Origin: JBCAXA01 sp039183535
Lineage (GTDB): Bacteria > Pseudomonadota > Gammaproteobacteria > Steroidobacterales > Woeseiaceae
Direction: 5' to 3'
Assembly: GCA_039183535.1 (NCBI GenBank)
Contig: JBCDBO010000009.1
Span: forward strand, 1 to 64,000
Length of the DNA stretch: 64,000 nucleotides
Made by a program: the position numbers and the translations under genes. Each line of letters begins with the position of its first letter. Position 1 is the first letter of the stretch. Shown here piece after piece: positions 14,042-23,832 of the stretch. Below the pieces are notes generated by a model, which was given only the letters and a program-made list of their open reading frames with translations, was not told the DNA's origin and searched no databases.

Positions 14042-14956
14042 GTGAAGTACGTTTCGATTCTCCTACCGTTTGTCGTTGGACTCGGCGTGTTGCTGGTGAG
14101 TAACACGCTTGCAACGGCCGGCGCCATAAATGCGATCGGACAGGGCTTTTTGTTTGCCGCCGTTGTTTGTATTCCGCTCTATAAGACCGGTCGGATGGCG
14201 TACGTCGATATCGGCTGGCCGTGGGGCATTATCGTCATTGGTCTTGTGGCGATCTTCGTCCTTGATGGGTACTGGCTAAGAAATTTCGGTATCGGCCTGG
14301 TGTACCTGTTCGTTGGTGGTCGGATGGGGTTTATGGCCGTGCAGTATTGGCGCCGCGGCGCATTACAAAAAGAGCTGCCGCGCTACGCCTACCAGCGGCG
14401 GCGCTGGGAAAAAACCGGTAAGACCAACACGATGCTCGCCGCTCAGTCCGAAGTGATCGCACAGGGTGCGTTCAACGCATCGTTTTTGGCCTTTCCAGCG
14501 TTCATCATCGCGGCCAATACGGCGAGTACGATCTCGCTCATCGAAGTCCTTGGCATGGTCGTCTGGCTGATGGCGTTTGTTTTTGAGACGGTCGCCGACC
14601 GACAAAAACAGCAGTTTATCCACGCACAAAAACGCACCGGTATTTCCGACGCGGTCTGTGATGTTGGCCTGTGGGCATACAGTCGCCACCCGAACTACTT
14701 CGGACAATGGATGGGGTGGAACGGTGTGTTACTGGCCACTGTCCCATCATGGCTCGCGTTGTACGGCAGTGAACACATCGTTGTTTGGTTGGCGTTGGGG
14801 GCCGGTTCCTTACTGGTCTCCTACTTCATGTACAACACGTTGGTGTATTACTCGGGCGCCGTGCCGTCCGAGTATTACTCGGTTCGTAAGCGCCCAGCGT
14901 TTGCCGCTTATCAACAAACGACCAGTCGGTTTTTCCCGCGCGCTCGTCGAGGGTGA
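14042..14956 (+). CDS. DUF1295 (steroid 5-alpha-reductase C-terminal domain) membrane protein
   Basis: 304 residues with about seven to eight membrane segments. The C-terminal part carries the family signature: a helix ending DRQKQQFIHAQKRTGI, then DVGLWAYSRHPNYFGQWMGWNGV, and SYFMYNTLVYYSGAVPSEYYSVRKRPAFAAYQQTTSRFFP. The R-H-P-N-Y-F-G-E/Q-W motif is the NADPH-binding region of the steroid reductase and isoprenylcysteine methyltransferase superfamily. Bacterial DUF1295 proteins have no settled substrate. Start GTG 14042 is the only one near the first hydrophobic segment. Confidence 0.85.
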   Translation: MKYVSILLPFVVGLGVLLVSNTLATAGAINAIGQGFLFAAVVCIPLYKTGRMAYVDIGWPWGIIVIGLVAIFVLDGYWLRNFGIGLVYLFVGGRMGFMAVQYWRRGALQKELPRYAYQRRRWEKTGKTNTMLAAQSEVIAQGAFNASFLAFPAFIIAANTASTISLIEVLGMVVWLMAFVFETVADRQKQQFIHAQKRTGISDAVCDVGLWAYSRHPNYFGQWMGWNGVLLATVPSWLALYGSEHIVVWLALGAGSLLVSYFMYNTLVYYSGAVPSEYYSVRKRPAFAAYQQTTSRFFPRARRG

Positions 14957-14983
14957 CGCTTCGTAAACAAAGAGGGCATACCG

Positions 14984-15523
14984 ATGAAATCGGCTAGTTA
15001 TAAGAATGCACTCGAGATCATCGGTATTTTCGGTGTGCTGTTGTCGCTAATTTTTGTTGGTCTGGAGATACGTGACTCCAACCGACAGGCGCGCGCGGCC
15101 GCGTATCAAGCGATCGGTATTGCGACGTCGGAGTTTCATCAGACTATGGACGACCGCATCAATCGCTTGTACGACCAAGCCTTTGATGCCGAGCTCATCA
15201 AAACCTGGAGCTACAGCGACTGGTTGGCTGCCGATCGTCGGCTGCGCGCCGATATGCGGCTGTTCGAAACGATTTTGCTGCAGGTGGATCAGGGCTTGTT
15301 CGACGAGGAGGCCATCACCAATCTCGGGTTCAGTGGCTTCGGCGAAGGGTGGTTAGCCATTCCGGGCGCCGCATGTCTCTGGCCGCGTCTAAGCGAGGGC
15401 CCGGGCAGGGTCGGGCCATTGGTCCGCGCGTGGATTGAGAATGGTACGCCCGCCAATGAGCGTGCGGAGTGCCCCGTTAGCATCAACAACAAACGGGCGT
15501 CGTATCGATCGGGTGGGGAATGA
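14984..15523 (+). CDS. membrane-anchored hypothetical protein
   Basis: 179 residues with one N-terminal membrane anchor (ALEIIGIFGVLLSLIFVGLEIRDSNRQARAAAYQ) followed by a soluble helical domain. I recall this anchor pattern (V-G-L-E-I-R-x-x-N-x-x-x-R-A-x-x-x-Q) from a very common family of uncharacterised proteins in marine bacteria. The soluble part begins SEFHQTMDDRINRLYDQAFDA. GGGCATACCG precedes the ATG. Function unknown. Confidence 0.75.
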   Translation: MKSASYKNALEIIGIFGVLLSLIFVGLEIRDSNRQARAAAYQAIGIATSEFHQTMDDRINRLYDQAFDAELIKTWSYSDWLAADRRLRADMRLFETILLQVDQGLFDEEAITNLGFSGFGEGWLAIPGAACLWPRLSEGPGRVGPLVRAWIENGTPANERAECPVSINNKRASYRSGGE

Positions 15524-15580
15524 TACCCGCAATGCTGCTAGCGTTAGTACGGAGTCCGGTTTCGTCGAGAGTAGCGAACG

Positions 15581-16072
15581 ATGAACATACGACGCGCGAC
15601 AACCGCCGACGCGCCAGCGCTGCTCGCTATCTATACGCCGTTCGTTGAAGACTCGACCGTCTCGTTCGAACTAACAGCACCGACAGTCGAAGAGTTCGCT
15701 GGGCGCATTGAGCAATCGTTAAGCACCCACGAGTGGCTGGTCATGACAGACGGCGAGCGGTATTGCGGCTACGCCTACAGCACACCGCACCGCGCCCGCG
15801 AGGCCTATCGTTTTTCGGTTGAAACGTCGGTCTATGTCGCCACCGACTACCGCGGCAATGGCATCGGCAAGCAACTCTACTACGCGCTGTTCGAATCACT
15901 GCATGCACTCGGTTACAAAAGCGCCTACGCCGGTATCACGATGCCAAACCCCGCCAGCATTGCGTTGCATAGCGCGGTTGGCTTTAAAAAGGTCGGCGTT
16001 TATAGCGACGTTGGGTTCAAGTTCGGGCAATGGCACGATGTGTCCTGGTGGCAGCGCCACGTTGCCGACTAG
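15581..16072 (+). CDS. GNAT acetyltransferase of the phosphinothricin/methionine-sulfoximine type
   Basis: 163 residues. It is a complete GNAT domain: IRRATTADAPALLAIY at the start, acetyl-CoA loop YRGNGIGKQLYYALF (about residues 86-100), then SAYAGITMPNPASIALHSAVGFKKVGVYSDVGFKFGQWHDVSWWQR. The A-G-I-T-x-P-N-x-A-S, L-H and K-F-G-x-W-H-D-V-x-W-W-Q-R blocks define the Pat/MddA group, which acetylates phosphinothricin-like or methionine-sulfoximine-like amino acids. The actual substrate in this organism is unknown. Confidence 0.9.
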   Translation: MNIRRATTADAPALLAIYTPFVEDSTVSFELTAPTVEEFAGRIEQSLSTHEWLVMTDGERYCGYAYSTPHRAREAYRFSVETSVYVATDYRGNGIGKQLYYALFESLHALGYKSAYAGITMPNPASIALHSAVGFKKVGVYSDVGFKFGQWHDVSWWQRHVAD

Positions 16073-16133
16073 GCAATACGGACCTGTTTTGGGTAGTACG
16101 AACTCGGAGCAAGCGCGATTGGATATTTAGTCG

Positions 16134-17327
16134 CTAAACCAGGCCACCGAGATCCAAGCACAGCCACGCACTCGCGCCGACCAACAGCGCACCGCCGAGC
16201 TGGCGAAGTGGCCGTGGTACCGGCAGTAATCCTGTGGTTGCTATTGGTCGCCTTAGCAACGTTACGCCGGAATACGCAGCGAGCAGTACCAATAGAAACC
16301 CGAGCTGCCCCACCTCAACGCCGATATTGAACGCCAGCAGTGCAGGTAGTGTCTGCTCGGACGGAAGCGCTAGCTCGCGCAGTGCACCGGCAAAGCCGAA
16401 ACCATGTAACAAGCCGAACAGGAACACAACGACTCGACTGGCCGCACCGGTGGCGGCGCCGCGAAGGTTAGAGAGACCGACCCAGGCGATACTGGCGAGA
16501 ATCAGCGGCTCGACAAGCCACGGCCATGGCTGAACCCATCCCAAGGCACCAACGATCAACGTAACCGAGTGCGCCAACGTGAAAAGACTGACCGTGACGG
16601 CGAGTTGTCTAATCGAGCGCGATGCCAGCAACAGGCCCGTTACAAATAGCAGATGATCGAAGCCGCCGGGCAAGATATGGCGAATACCCGCCACGACATA
16701 GTTGCTGAATGCGGCCCAGACGCCACCATCGTCTGGGATCTGGGTAGTCTCGTCGGCCGATAACGCACTTGGCTGGAACACGGGCGAACGTTGGTTCGTT
16801 ACCAACCAACGTGTTTGGCTCTTTCCGGTCGCCGGTTCGATAATCGTCGTCGCAATGGGTTCTTCGAGGAAAAAGGCGTCGGTGAACTGAACGGTCAGTG
16901 GTGCCGGCCGCCAATCGATGTCTCGGTCCGGATTGATGCCGGTAAGCACGACGTCGGTCCGGGGCCAACTGAGTGGGTCTAGAAAGACCGACGCCGGTTC
17001 GTCGGGAAAGCGAATCGAGGCGAGCGTTAAAGCAACGAGACGATTGCCGTGAACGATGCGAACGGCGCTCGGCAACTCGGCCAGTAGCGCGAGGACATCG
17101 GGGTCGTTGATCGGATCGGACAGCTCGCTAAGCTCGTAATAGCGCTGCCGATCACCAACGGTTCGCAACAGGTCCAGCGACAACGTGACACGAACGTCGC
17201 CGCTCTGGGCGAGCTCGACCTCGGCCCTCGACATATTCAGGAGGTGTGCCGCCGCCGGCGACACGGCAAACGCTAGCAGTAAACAGAGTAGTCCTCGCCA
17301 GCGACGCATCGGCGCTGCGCCTACCAA
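16134..17327 (-). CDS. HupE/UreJ_2 family membrane protein
   Basis: 397 residues. After a signal peptide (LLCLLLAFAVSPAAAHLL) comes a periplasmic domain of about 170 residues. It is followed by six membrane segments with the HupE/UreJ_2 pattern GIRHILPGGFDHLLFVTGLLLASRSIRQLAVTVSLFTLAHSVTL, LRGAATG, and HGFGFAGAL. The conserved His and Asp (H-x-x-x-G-x-D-H, F-T-x-A-H-S, H-G) resemble metal-permease signatures of HupE (nickel or cobalt). It overlaps the upstream amidohydrolase gene by seven bases and is surely in the same transcript, so delivery of a metal ion to or export related to that enzyme is a fair guess. Confidence 0.82.
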   Translation of the reverse strand: MVGAAPMRRWRGLLCLLLAFAVSPAAAHLLNMSRAEVELAQSGDVRVTLSLDLLRTVGDRQRYYELSELSDPINDPDVLALLAELPSAVRIVHGNRLVALTLASIRFPDEPASVFLDPLSWPRTDVVLTGINPDRDIDWRPAPLTVQFTDAFFLEEPIATTIIEPATGKSQTRWLVTNQRSPVFQPSALSADETTQIPDDGGVWAAFSNYVVAGIRHILPGGFDHLLFVTGLLLASRSIRQLAVTVSLFTLAHSVTLIVGALGWVQPWPWLVEPLILASIAWVGLSNLRGAATGAASRVVVFLFGLLHGFGFAGALRELALPSEQTLPALLAFNIGVEVGQLGFLLVLLAAYSGVTLLRRPIATTGLLPVPRPLRQLGGALLVGASAWLCLDLGGLV

Positions 17328-19267
17328 GCGATCGGATGGGTCTCGCCCGTCGTCACGTTGACCAAACCACCGGGGTTACCTTTATAGGGCGCCACCAGCT
17401 GCCATTTCCATGGGGATGCGGTTAGGAACGCGAAGCGCATCCGTTCGGGTAAACCGGGCTGCGCAATCCACTGCATGGCGTCGGCGGCTGTGAATAACTG
17501 CTCGACTTCAGCGCCGACAACGTCGACCGGTCGCTGCGAGATGAGTCCGGCGATTTCCAGCTGGACTTTAGCCACCACGCGGTTGTCGGCGACCAACGCC
17601 CAGCCACCTTGCATCTCAGCGACGGTGTTAACAGCGAGCGCCATCGCTGCATCATCATTACCGATGATCCAGACGTTGTGCAGATCGTGCGACTGCGAGC
17701 TCGCCAAGGCCGAGCCCGGCGTTAACGGACCAACGTTGCGCCAGAACATTTTCGATGTGGCCGCGGTGCCATGGTAGCGCTCGACCATGGCCACTTTGCT
17801 GATGCCAGCGGCCGGGTCGGCGATGAGCTCGCCGTCGGTAACCGGTAACGTCGTCGTCGGTAGATCCGGCGCGAAGTAAAACGGCTGCAGGACAGCAATG
17901 TTCATCTCGTCGCGATCGTCGGGCGCGGTGATTTTGAAGTCGGTGGCTGTCACGTCACGGCCGATGTTCATTGTGTTGGTTGCCCAGTCTGGATACTCGA
18001 TGCTGGGTATGTCGAGTAAGTACTTACCGTCCTTCGCCGCAAGCTGGCCATTGGCATAGACCGATTCGATAGCGACGCTCGTCGGATCGCTCAATAAAAC
18101 AATGTCGGCATAGCGGCCGGGTGCCACCGAACCGACTAAATGCTCGATATGAAAGTGGCGGGCGGTGTTGTAGCTGCCGAGCTGGTAGGCGATGCGCGGT
18201 TCAACACCGGCTTTGATCGCCGTGCGGATGTTGTAGTCCATGGAACCGAGCTGCGTCGTTGTGTGCACATCGCGATCGTCCGTCGTTACCGACACGTTGC
18301 TCCAATCGACCAGCCCTTGCTCGATCAAATAGGGAAACAGATCGCGTGCCGTATCGACGCGCACTTCTAAAAAGACACCGCGGCGAAGTTTCTCGAGTCC
18401 CTCGGCGGGTAGGCGTACCTCGTGGTCCGACGACAGCCCGGCCGCCGCGAACGCATTGATTTCATCGGCGCCCACCAGTCCGGCGCCGTGGCCCTCGACA
18501 ACACCGCGATTCGCCCACGTCGCGTCCATCATGCCCCAAATCCGCTGATGTCCCGGCGCGTCTAGCCGCTGTACGGCGGTCCAGTCCATCACCTCGCCAA
18601 GGCCGACAACACGCAGGTCCTGCTGCATAAAGCTCGCCATCGCGTCGTAGCCGTAATAGCCACCACCCATCTCGTAAACCGTCGGCGGTGTGGCCGAGCC
18701 GATGGCTGGGAAAATCTTGAGCGGACTGCCCGCGTCTTCCGCCATCAGCCAGAACGCCGCGTTGTTCATACCGACCACGTTTGAGAGTTCGTGCGAACCT
18801 TCGACGGTCCACGTGCTACCGAACGGTACAACCAGCGCGGCTTCGTACTCCGGCGTTAGGTAGCTGCTCTCGATGTGTTTGTGCGACTCACCGAAGCCTG
18901 GCACAGCCCACAGTCCCTCGGCGTCACGCGTCGCTTTCGCCTCGCCCGGCCACGAGCCCGTCTTACCGACCCAGGCGATCCGCTCACCGGCGATTACGAT
19001 GTCCTGTGCCTCGTCCCACTGGCCGGTGAAAACGTTCAATACCGTGACGTTGGTGATAATGAGATCGGCAGGTTGCCGCGCCATTGAAACCTGTAATAGC
19101 TGGCGCCGAACGTTCGCTTCATCACTAAGTTGGTGTGGCTCGTCGCGATAGCCGGGCAGTTCAGTCGGTGGTTCGGCGCCAGCGAGGCTGGGTAGTAGCG
19201 CAAGCGCCGCCATGCCAAAGCAGCGGCGAACACGTGCTGTCAGACAACATCGAATGCGGTGGATCAC
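17321..19267 (-). CDS. exported adenine-deaminase-like amidohydrolase
   Basis: 648 residues with a signal-like N terminus (MAALALLPSLAGAEPP). The metal-dependent hydrolase layout is: PADLIITNVTVLNVFTGQWDEAQDIVIAGERIAWVG (small beta domain), GFGESHKHIESSYLTPEYEAALVVPFGSTWTVEGSHELSNVVG (first metal site, S-H-K-H-I-E-S-S as in adenine deaminase), GLGEVMDW, GHGAGLVGADEINAF, and HIEHLVGSVAPGRYADIVLL. Adenine deaminases are cytoplasmic, so export suggests another substrate. The C-terminal domain (PNNPGG-like KGNPGGLVNV..) also matches the family. A 7-base overlap links it to the HupE gene. Confidence 0.8.
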   Translation of the reverse strand: MIHRIRCCLTARVRRCFGMAALALLPSLAGAEPPTELPGYRDEPHQLSDEANVRRQLLQVSMARQPADLIITNVTVLNVFTGQWDEAQDIVIAGERIAWVGKTGSWPGEAKATRDAEGLWAVPGFGESHKHIESSYLTPEYEAALVVPFGSTWTVEGSHELSNVVGMNNAAFWLMAEDAGSPLKIFPAIGSATPPTVYEMGGGYYGYDAMASFMQQDLRVVGLGEVMDWTAVQRLDAPGHQRIWGMMDATWANRGVVEGHGAGLVGADEINAFAAAGLSSDHEVRLPAEGLEKLRRGVFLEVRVDTARDLFPYLIEQGLVDWSNVSVTTDDRDVHTTTQLGSMDYNIRTAIKAGVEPRIAYQLGSYNTARHFHIEHLVGSVAPGRYADIVLLSDPTSVAIESVYANGQLAAKDGKYLLDIPSIEYPDWATNTMNIGRDVTATDFKITAPDDRDEMNIAVLQPFYFAPDLPTTTLPVTDGELIADPAAGISKVAMVERYHGTAATSKMFWRNVGPLTPGSALASSQSHDLHNVWIIGNDDAAMALAVNTVAEMQGGWALVADNRVVAKVQLEIAGLISQRPVDVVGAEVEQLFTAADAMQWIAQPGLPERMRFAFLTASPWKWQLVAPYKGNPGGLVNVTTGETHPIAW

Positions 19268-19668
19268 AGCTCACTCTCGTTATTGTTGTTCCGCTAACTT
19301 ACTGGCTTCCGCGTCCGTTCGCACTCGATTTTCACGGTTGCTGGACACAGAACGTCGAAGTTCTGTACGGCCGTCGTAGCGCCGAATTGGAGTAACAAAA
19401 AGTTCGATTGCAAACCGATCCATCTGCGCATCTTCAGATAAGCAGACGCACTCAATCTCACCGAATAGTTCGCAGAACGCGAACTACCCGACTCTAATTT
19501 GCCCCCTAGTCAGCTCGAAGCGGCTGACTATATTGAAACAAGGCGCAATAGCGCCTTGGCTTTCGATATCGGTGCCTTGTCCAAGCCGGCTACCGATCTC
19601 GATCATCACAGCCTGTAGGGGGGCTGCAATCACGTAAGACTCCTTCGGGGAGTAAGGGGGAATACCGC
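19268..19668 (+). promoter_or_regulatory. leader region with two hairpins upstream of the TonB receptor
   Basis: No gene is visible in this 400-base interval between divergent genes. Two structures stand out: a perfect 8-base stem CAAGGCGC-AATA-GCGCCTTG (19539-19558), and a short stem ACTCC-TTCGG-GGAGT (19639-19653), which lies directly before the ribosome site AAGGGGG and the ATG at 19669. The second could mask or expose the ribosome site. Confidence 0.45.
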
Positions 19669-22065
19669 ATGTCAGCAGACTCGCATCTGTCGAAGTCGTT
19701 ACCTTTCATTGCAGTGACGGCCTTATTGCTCAACTGGTCGAGCGCCAACGCTCAGCTGGAAGAGATTGTCGTCACCGCGCAGAAGCGTTCGGAATCGTTG
19801 CAAGACGTACCGATCGCCGTGACCGCATTCACCGGTGAAACCATGCAAACGCTTGGCGTCGTAAACGCGAGCGATCTCGTAAATCTAACGCCTGGCCTCG
19901 CGGTCGGCACGCAGCAAGGCTCTAACCGTAACTACTTTCTCCGTGGTGTTGGCACCAGCGATGTACACATCACCGCCGCGACGGCGGTCGGTCAGTACTT
20001 CGATGGCGTTACGCTGACGAGTGGGTTCCATGCGAAAGCTGCTCTTTTCGATATGGAACGGGTCGAAGTGTTGAAGGGGCCACAGAACACATTGTTCGGC
20101 CTGAACACAACCGGTGGCGCCGTTAACTACATCAGCCGCAAGCCGGAAATAGACGGTGGCACGAACGGCTACGCTCGAGTGTTTGCCGGCAATAACAGTC
20201 GTATCGAGGCGGAAATCGCATCAGGCTTCGATATCTCCGACACGGTCGCCGCCCGTGTTGCGATCCAGAGTATTACCGACGACGGCGCGTTCACGTCTAT
20301 CAGCAACGGCAGCAACTACGGCGACGAAGAAACGCTAGCGGGCCGCGCCGCGATTCTGTGGCAACCGAACGACATTGCCAGTGTGCTATTTAACATTCAC
20401 GGCTTTTCATCGAGCAGCAACAGCACGGCGATTAAGGCCATTGGCAGCCGCGCGCCGGACGGCTCGGGCGGTTTTTGTACAGACTTCCCGAGCGGTGTCA
20501 TCGACTTTAGCCAAAACACTAACTGTCTCGGCCGCGATGGTGGCGGCACAGGCTAGGCACCGTCTGATCCATCCACAGGCGACTGGCAAACAACCGCGCA
20601 AGACTTTGGGTTCGAAGAGGTCGATACGCACGGTTTCTACCTGAAGGTTGATCTCGATACGTCGTGGGCGACATTTAACTCGATAACGTCGTGGGACAAT
20701 CTCGACTTTAGAAACGCCAACGATAACGACGGTGGCGACACCTTAGGGTTGAATACGTTTCACCAAGACGACCGCGATACGTTCCAACAAGAATTCCGCT
20801 TGGTCTCCACCGATACCGAAGCGTTCCGTTGGATTGCCGGCGTTTACTTTTTGGATGAGAGTTCCAATTCGTATACGGGGCTTCGCGGTGCGCGCCTAGC
20901 GTTTCGTAACGGATTGCAGGCTCCGAACATCCAACTCGACCACACGCGGGAAAACCTGGGGATCTACTTCCAAGGGGAATACGACATCTCGGAGCGACTC
21001 ACCTTAACGGCCGGCGTACGCTGGTCGGACGAGCAGATCGAGGGCGATTACTTGCCGTCATCACCGGTCGTCGCCGGTGACCCAACGACGACGCGTTATT
21101 TCGCTGAAGACATACAACGCTTGGTGGCCGCACAGAATCCAGGGACACCCGAGTTCGACGCGAACGGCTACGAGATCGCGCGACAAATTACCCAAGAGCT
21201 CAATAACGAGGATGTTGGCTATACGATTAAGCTCGACTGGGCGTTAAACGACACGTCGTTGCTCTATCTTAGTAACTCGCGTGGCTTTAAAGGCTCGGCA
21301 CTGGATATTCGGCCCGTCTACGCGCTGGTTCCGTTACCGAACGTTGTCTCGTCGCTGGAAGAAACGCGTTTGAATCCAGAATCCCTCGACGCCTGGGAGA
21401 TTGGCTACAAAGCGACGCTATTCGATAGCCGGGTCGAGGTAGACGCAGCGTACTTCTGGTACACCTATGAGGACTTGCAGCAGTTTGTGACGGCGCTCGG
21501 TATCCCGATTCTTGATAACGCGCCGGAATCGGAGATTTCAGGACTCGACGCCAACATTCGCTATGGTAATGACGGCTTGTTTATTCAGGCCGGTCTGTCG
21601 TTGCTAGATGCTGAGGTCACCGATGCAACGGACAGCAGCTTTGTCGAAGGCGCAGAGCTCGGTAACACGCCGGAGATTTCCTACAACGTCTTAGCGTCGA
21701 AAGAGTGGGAGGTCGCTAACGGTCTGCTGACTTTGACGGGCAACGTATCGCACACCGGCGATCAGGTGAAAGTGACAGCCACCGCCGGCAACAGTCAGGT
21801 TGTTGAGCAACTGAGTGTCGATGCTTACACCATCGTCAGCGGTAATCTTAGCTATCGCTTTGGCGCCGACGAGCAATACAACCTGTCGCTATTCGGCCGC
21901 AATCTGACCGACGAGAATTTCTGCGGTGCGGTACTGATCAACGACGGCAACGCTGTACTAGGTCCGACGATCAACCCAGCAACGGCTGTACACATGCATG
22001 CGTTATGCCGCGTGACGAACGCATCAACACGCACGTACGGCATTTCGTTCAATATCGACTTCTAA
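19669..22065 (+). pseudogene. TonB-dependent receptor interrupted by one in-frame TAG
   Basis: Outer-membrane receptor of about 798 codons. The first half has a signal peptide (FIAVTALLLNWSSANAQ), TonB box region LEEIVVTAQKRSESLQDVPIAV, plug domain with YFLRGVGTSD and MERVEVLKGPQNTLFGLNTTGGAVNYIS. Codon 296 is TAG (20554-20556). The same frame then continues without a break (APSDPSTGDWQTTAQDFGFEEVDTHGFYLKVD) through a full beta barrel to the terminal residues TYGISFNIDF, with final Phe. So a single base change separates it from an intact gene. It is the only receptor next to the three sulfatases and would be the importer for their substrate. Confidence 0.85.
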
Positions 22066-22083
22066 GCAGTAGCGGCAGTCGAT

Positions 22084-22115
22084 GACACCCCGAGCCCGAT
22101 GGGGCTTGGGGTGTC
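22084..22115 (+). terminator. hairpin after the TonB receptor gene
   Basis: Imperfect inverted repeat GACACCCC-G-AGCCC, loop GATG, GGGCT-T-GGGGTGTC, 19 bases after the stop codon. The T-run after it is missing, so termination may be partial and allow readthrough to the sulfatases. Confidence 0.6.
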
Positions 22116-22161
22116 GCCGACCGGCGGCTGTACGACCGTAGATAACCGGGGGACGACTCCT

Positions 22162-23820
22162 TTGTGGCGAATCAGTCTGCTCATACTGTTACTGTCGGCT
22201 TGCTCGCACGACTCGGGGCAACGCGGCGAGGACACAGATCTCGCTAAACGCCCGAATATCCTGCTGATCGTTGCTGATGATCTCGGCTATTCCGATATCG
22301 GTGCGTTCGGTAGTGAGATCGCCACGCCGAACCTCGATAACCTAGCCGCTCAAGGTCTTGTTCTAACCAACTTCTACACCGGTCCAACCTGCTCGGTAAG
22401 CCGTGCCATGTTGTTGAGTGGTGCCGACAACCACATTGCCGGTCTCGGCAATATGGCGGAGACGGTGTCCGATAACCAACTCGGTAAACCAGGGTACGAA
22501 GGCCACCTTAACGATCGAGTCGCAACGATTGCTGAAACGCTAAAGGCGCTTGGCTATCGAACCTACATGGCTGGCAAATGGCATTTAGGGATGGCGCCGG
22601 AACAGTCGCCGTTTCAACGCGGTTTCGATCAGACATTCGCACTTTTGTACGGCGGCGCGAGTCACTTTGCCGATATGGCTGGGCCCGATACGCATCGTAA
22701 TCCGGCTATCTACCGAGAGAACGGACGGTTAGTGTCTGAGCTGCCCGCCGAGTTTTTTTCAACATCTTTCTATACTGACCGAATCATCGAGCAAATCGAT
22801 AGCGAAGCAGACAGTACTGCACCGTTTTTCGCCTATTTGTCGTACACCGCGCCGCATTGGCCACTGCAGGCGCCCGACGACTACATCGATAAATACGCGG
22901 GCCGTTACGCGGTTGGTTACGACACCGTTCGTGAACAGCGCTTCGCCAAACAACAAACGCTCAAACTTCTGCCAGCCGATCTCGGTGTATCGGAGCGACC
23001 CGCTGACATTCCAGCATGGGCGGAACTAACTGTTGAGAAGCGCGCCTCTCACGCTCGAAACATGGAAATTTACGCGGCGATGGTCGATCACATGGACATG
23101 AGTATCGGCCGGGTTCTTGATTACCTGCGTGCTCGAGGTTCGCTCGACAATACGTTGATCGTCTTTATGTCAGATAACGGTGCGGACCAATGGAGTCTGC
23201 GCAACGCACCACCAGCGGTCGGTGAATTCGCAGCGACCTTCGACAACTCGCCATCGAATCTCGGCCGTGAAGGATCGTTCGTGTTCTACGGCCCCGAATG
23301 GGCGCACGTTAGCAACACGCCGTTCACACGCTACAAAGGCACGACGTACCAGGGTGGTATCCGCTCGCCAGCCATCGTTTATTGGCCCGAGCGTATTCAA
23401 ACAGGCCAGATGAATGATGCGCTGGCGTTTATTACCGATTGGTATCCCACCTTTGTTGAGGTTGCTGGCGGCGATGCGGCCACAACCGGTGGTAAGAGCC
23501 TTGCCGCCGTACTCGACGGCTCTGCCCAAGCGGTTCGCGAGCCCGCCGACTACATTGGCATCGAGGTGTGGGGAAAACGCAGCATCGTCGGTCAGCGCTA
23601 CAAGATGGTTAGCTCGCCGGTACGGCCGCACGGCCAAGCCGACTGGGAGTTGTACGATCTTAGCGTCGATCCATCGGAAACCACGGACCTCGCGACCACA
23701 GAGCCGGACCGGCTGCAAGACATGCAGGATGCATGGAACACGTACGCTGCCACCAGCAACGTCATCTTGCCAGAAGGCCCGTTCAAGATTCGGCCGGTTG
23801 GCGATAAACCCACCGAGTAG
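22162..23820 (+). CDS. lipoprotein arylsulfatase-type sulfatase with CSVSR active-site motif
   Basis: About 552 residues. I choose TTG 22162 because GGGGA lies 8-12 bases upstream and it gives a proper lipoprotein signal (LWRISLLILLLSACSHDSG); ATG 22099 lies inside the terminator hairpin. The type I sulfatase layout is present: RPNILLIVADDLGYSDIGAFG (metal-binding Asp pair), active-site segment GPTCSVSRAMLLSG, MAGKWHLGM, FAYLSYTAPHWPLQAP, FMSDNGAD and PAIVYW. The nucleophile motif is usually C-x-P-x-R or C-x-A-x-R; here it is C-S-V-S-R. The rest looks intact. It is probably exported and membrane-anchored, and acts with the next gene. Confidence 0.88.
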   Translation: MWRISLLILLLSACSHDSGQRGEDTDLAKRPNILLIVADDLGYSDIGAFGSEIATPNLDNLAAQGLVLTNFYTGPTCSVSRAMLLSGADNHIAGLGNMAETVSDNQLGKPGYEGHLNDRVATIAETLKALGYRTYMAGKWHLGMAPEQSPFQRGFDQTFALLYGGASHFADMAGPDTHRNPAIYRENGRLVSELPAEFFSTSFYTDRIIEQIDSEADSTAPFFAYLSYTAPHWPLQAPDDYIDKYAGRYAVGYDTVREQRFAKQQTLKLLPADLGVSERPADIPAWAELTVEKRASHARNMEIYAAMVDHMDMSIGRVLDYLRARGSLDNTLIVFMSDNGADQWSLRNAPPAVGEFAATFDNSPSNLGREGSFVFYGPEWAHVSNTPFTRYKGTTYQGGIRSPAIVYWPERIQTGQMNDALAFITDWYPTFVEVAGGDAATTGGKSLAAVLDGSAQAVREPADYIGIEVWGKRSIVGQRYKMVSSPVRPHGQADWELYDLSVDPSETTDLATTEPDRLQDMQDAWNTYAATSNVILPEGPFKIRPVGDKPTE

Positions 23821-23832
23821 CCGGCTCCCACT

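Noticed and set aside
7602..16072. The whole run of small plus-strand genes as more cassettes
   Set aside because: No attC-like boxes between these genes beyond 7593, and genes such as DUF1295 and GNAT are ordinary chromosomal types.
20554..20556. TAG as a pyrrolysine codon
   Set aside because: No sign of pyl genes, and TonB receptors have no known need of it. A point mutation or error is simpler.
22099..22161. ATG 22099 as start of the first sulfatase
   Set aside because: It lies in the loop of the terminator hairpin. TTG 22162 has a ribosome site and gives a clean lipoprotein signal.
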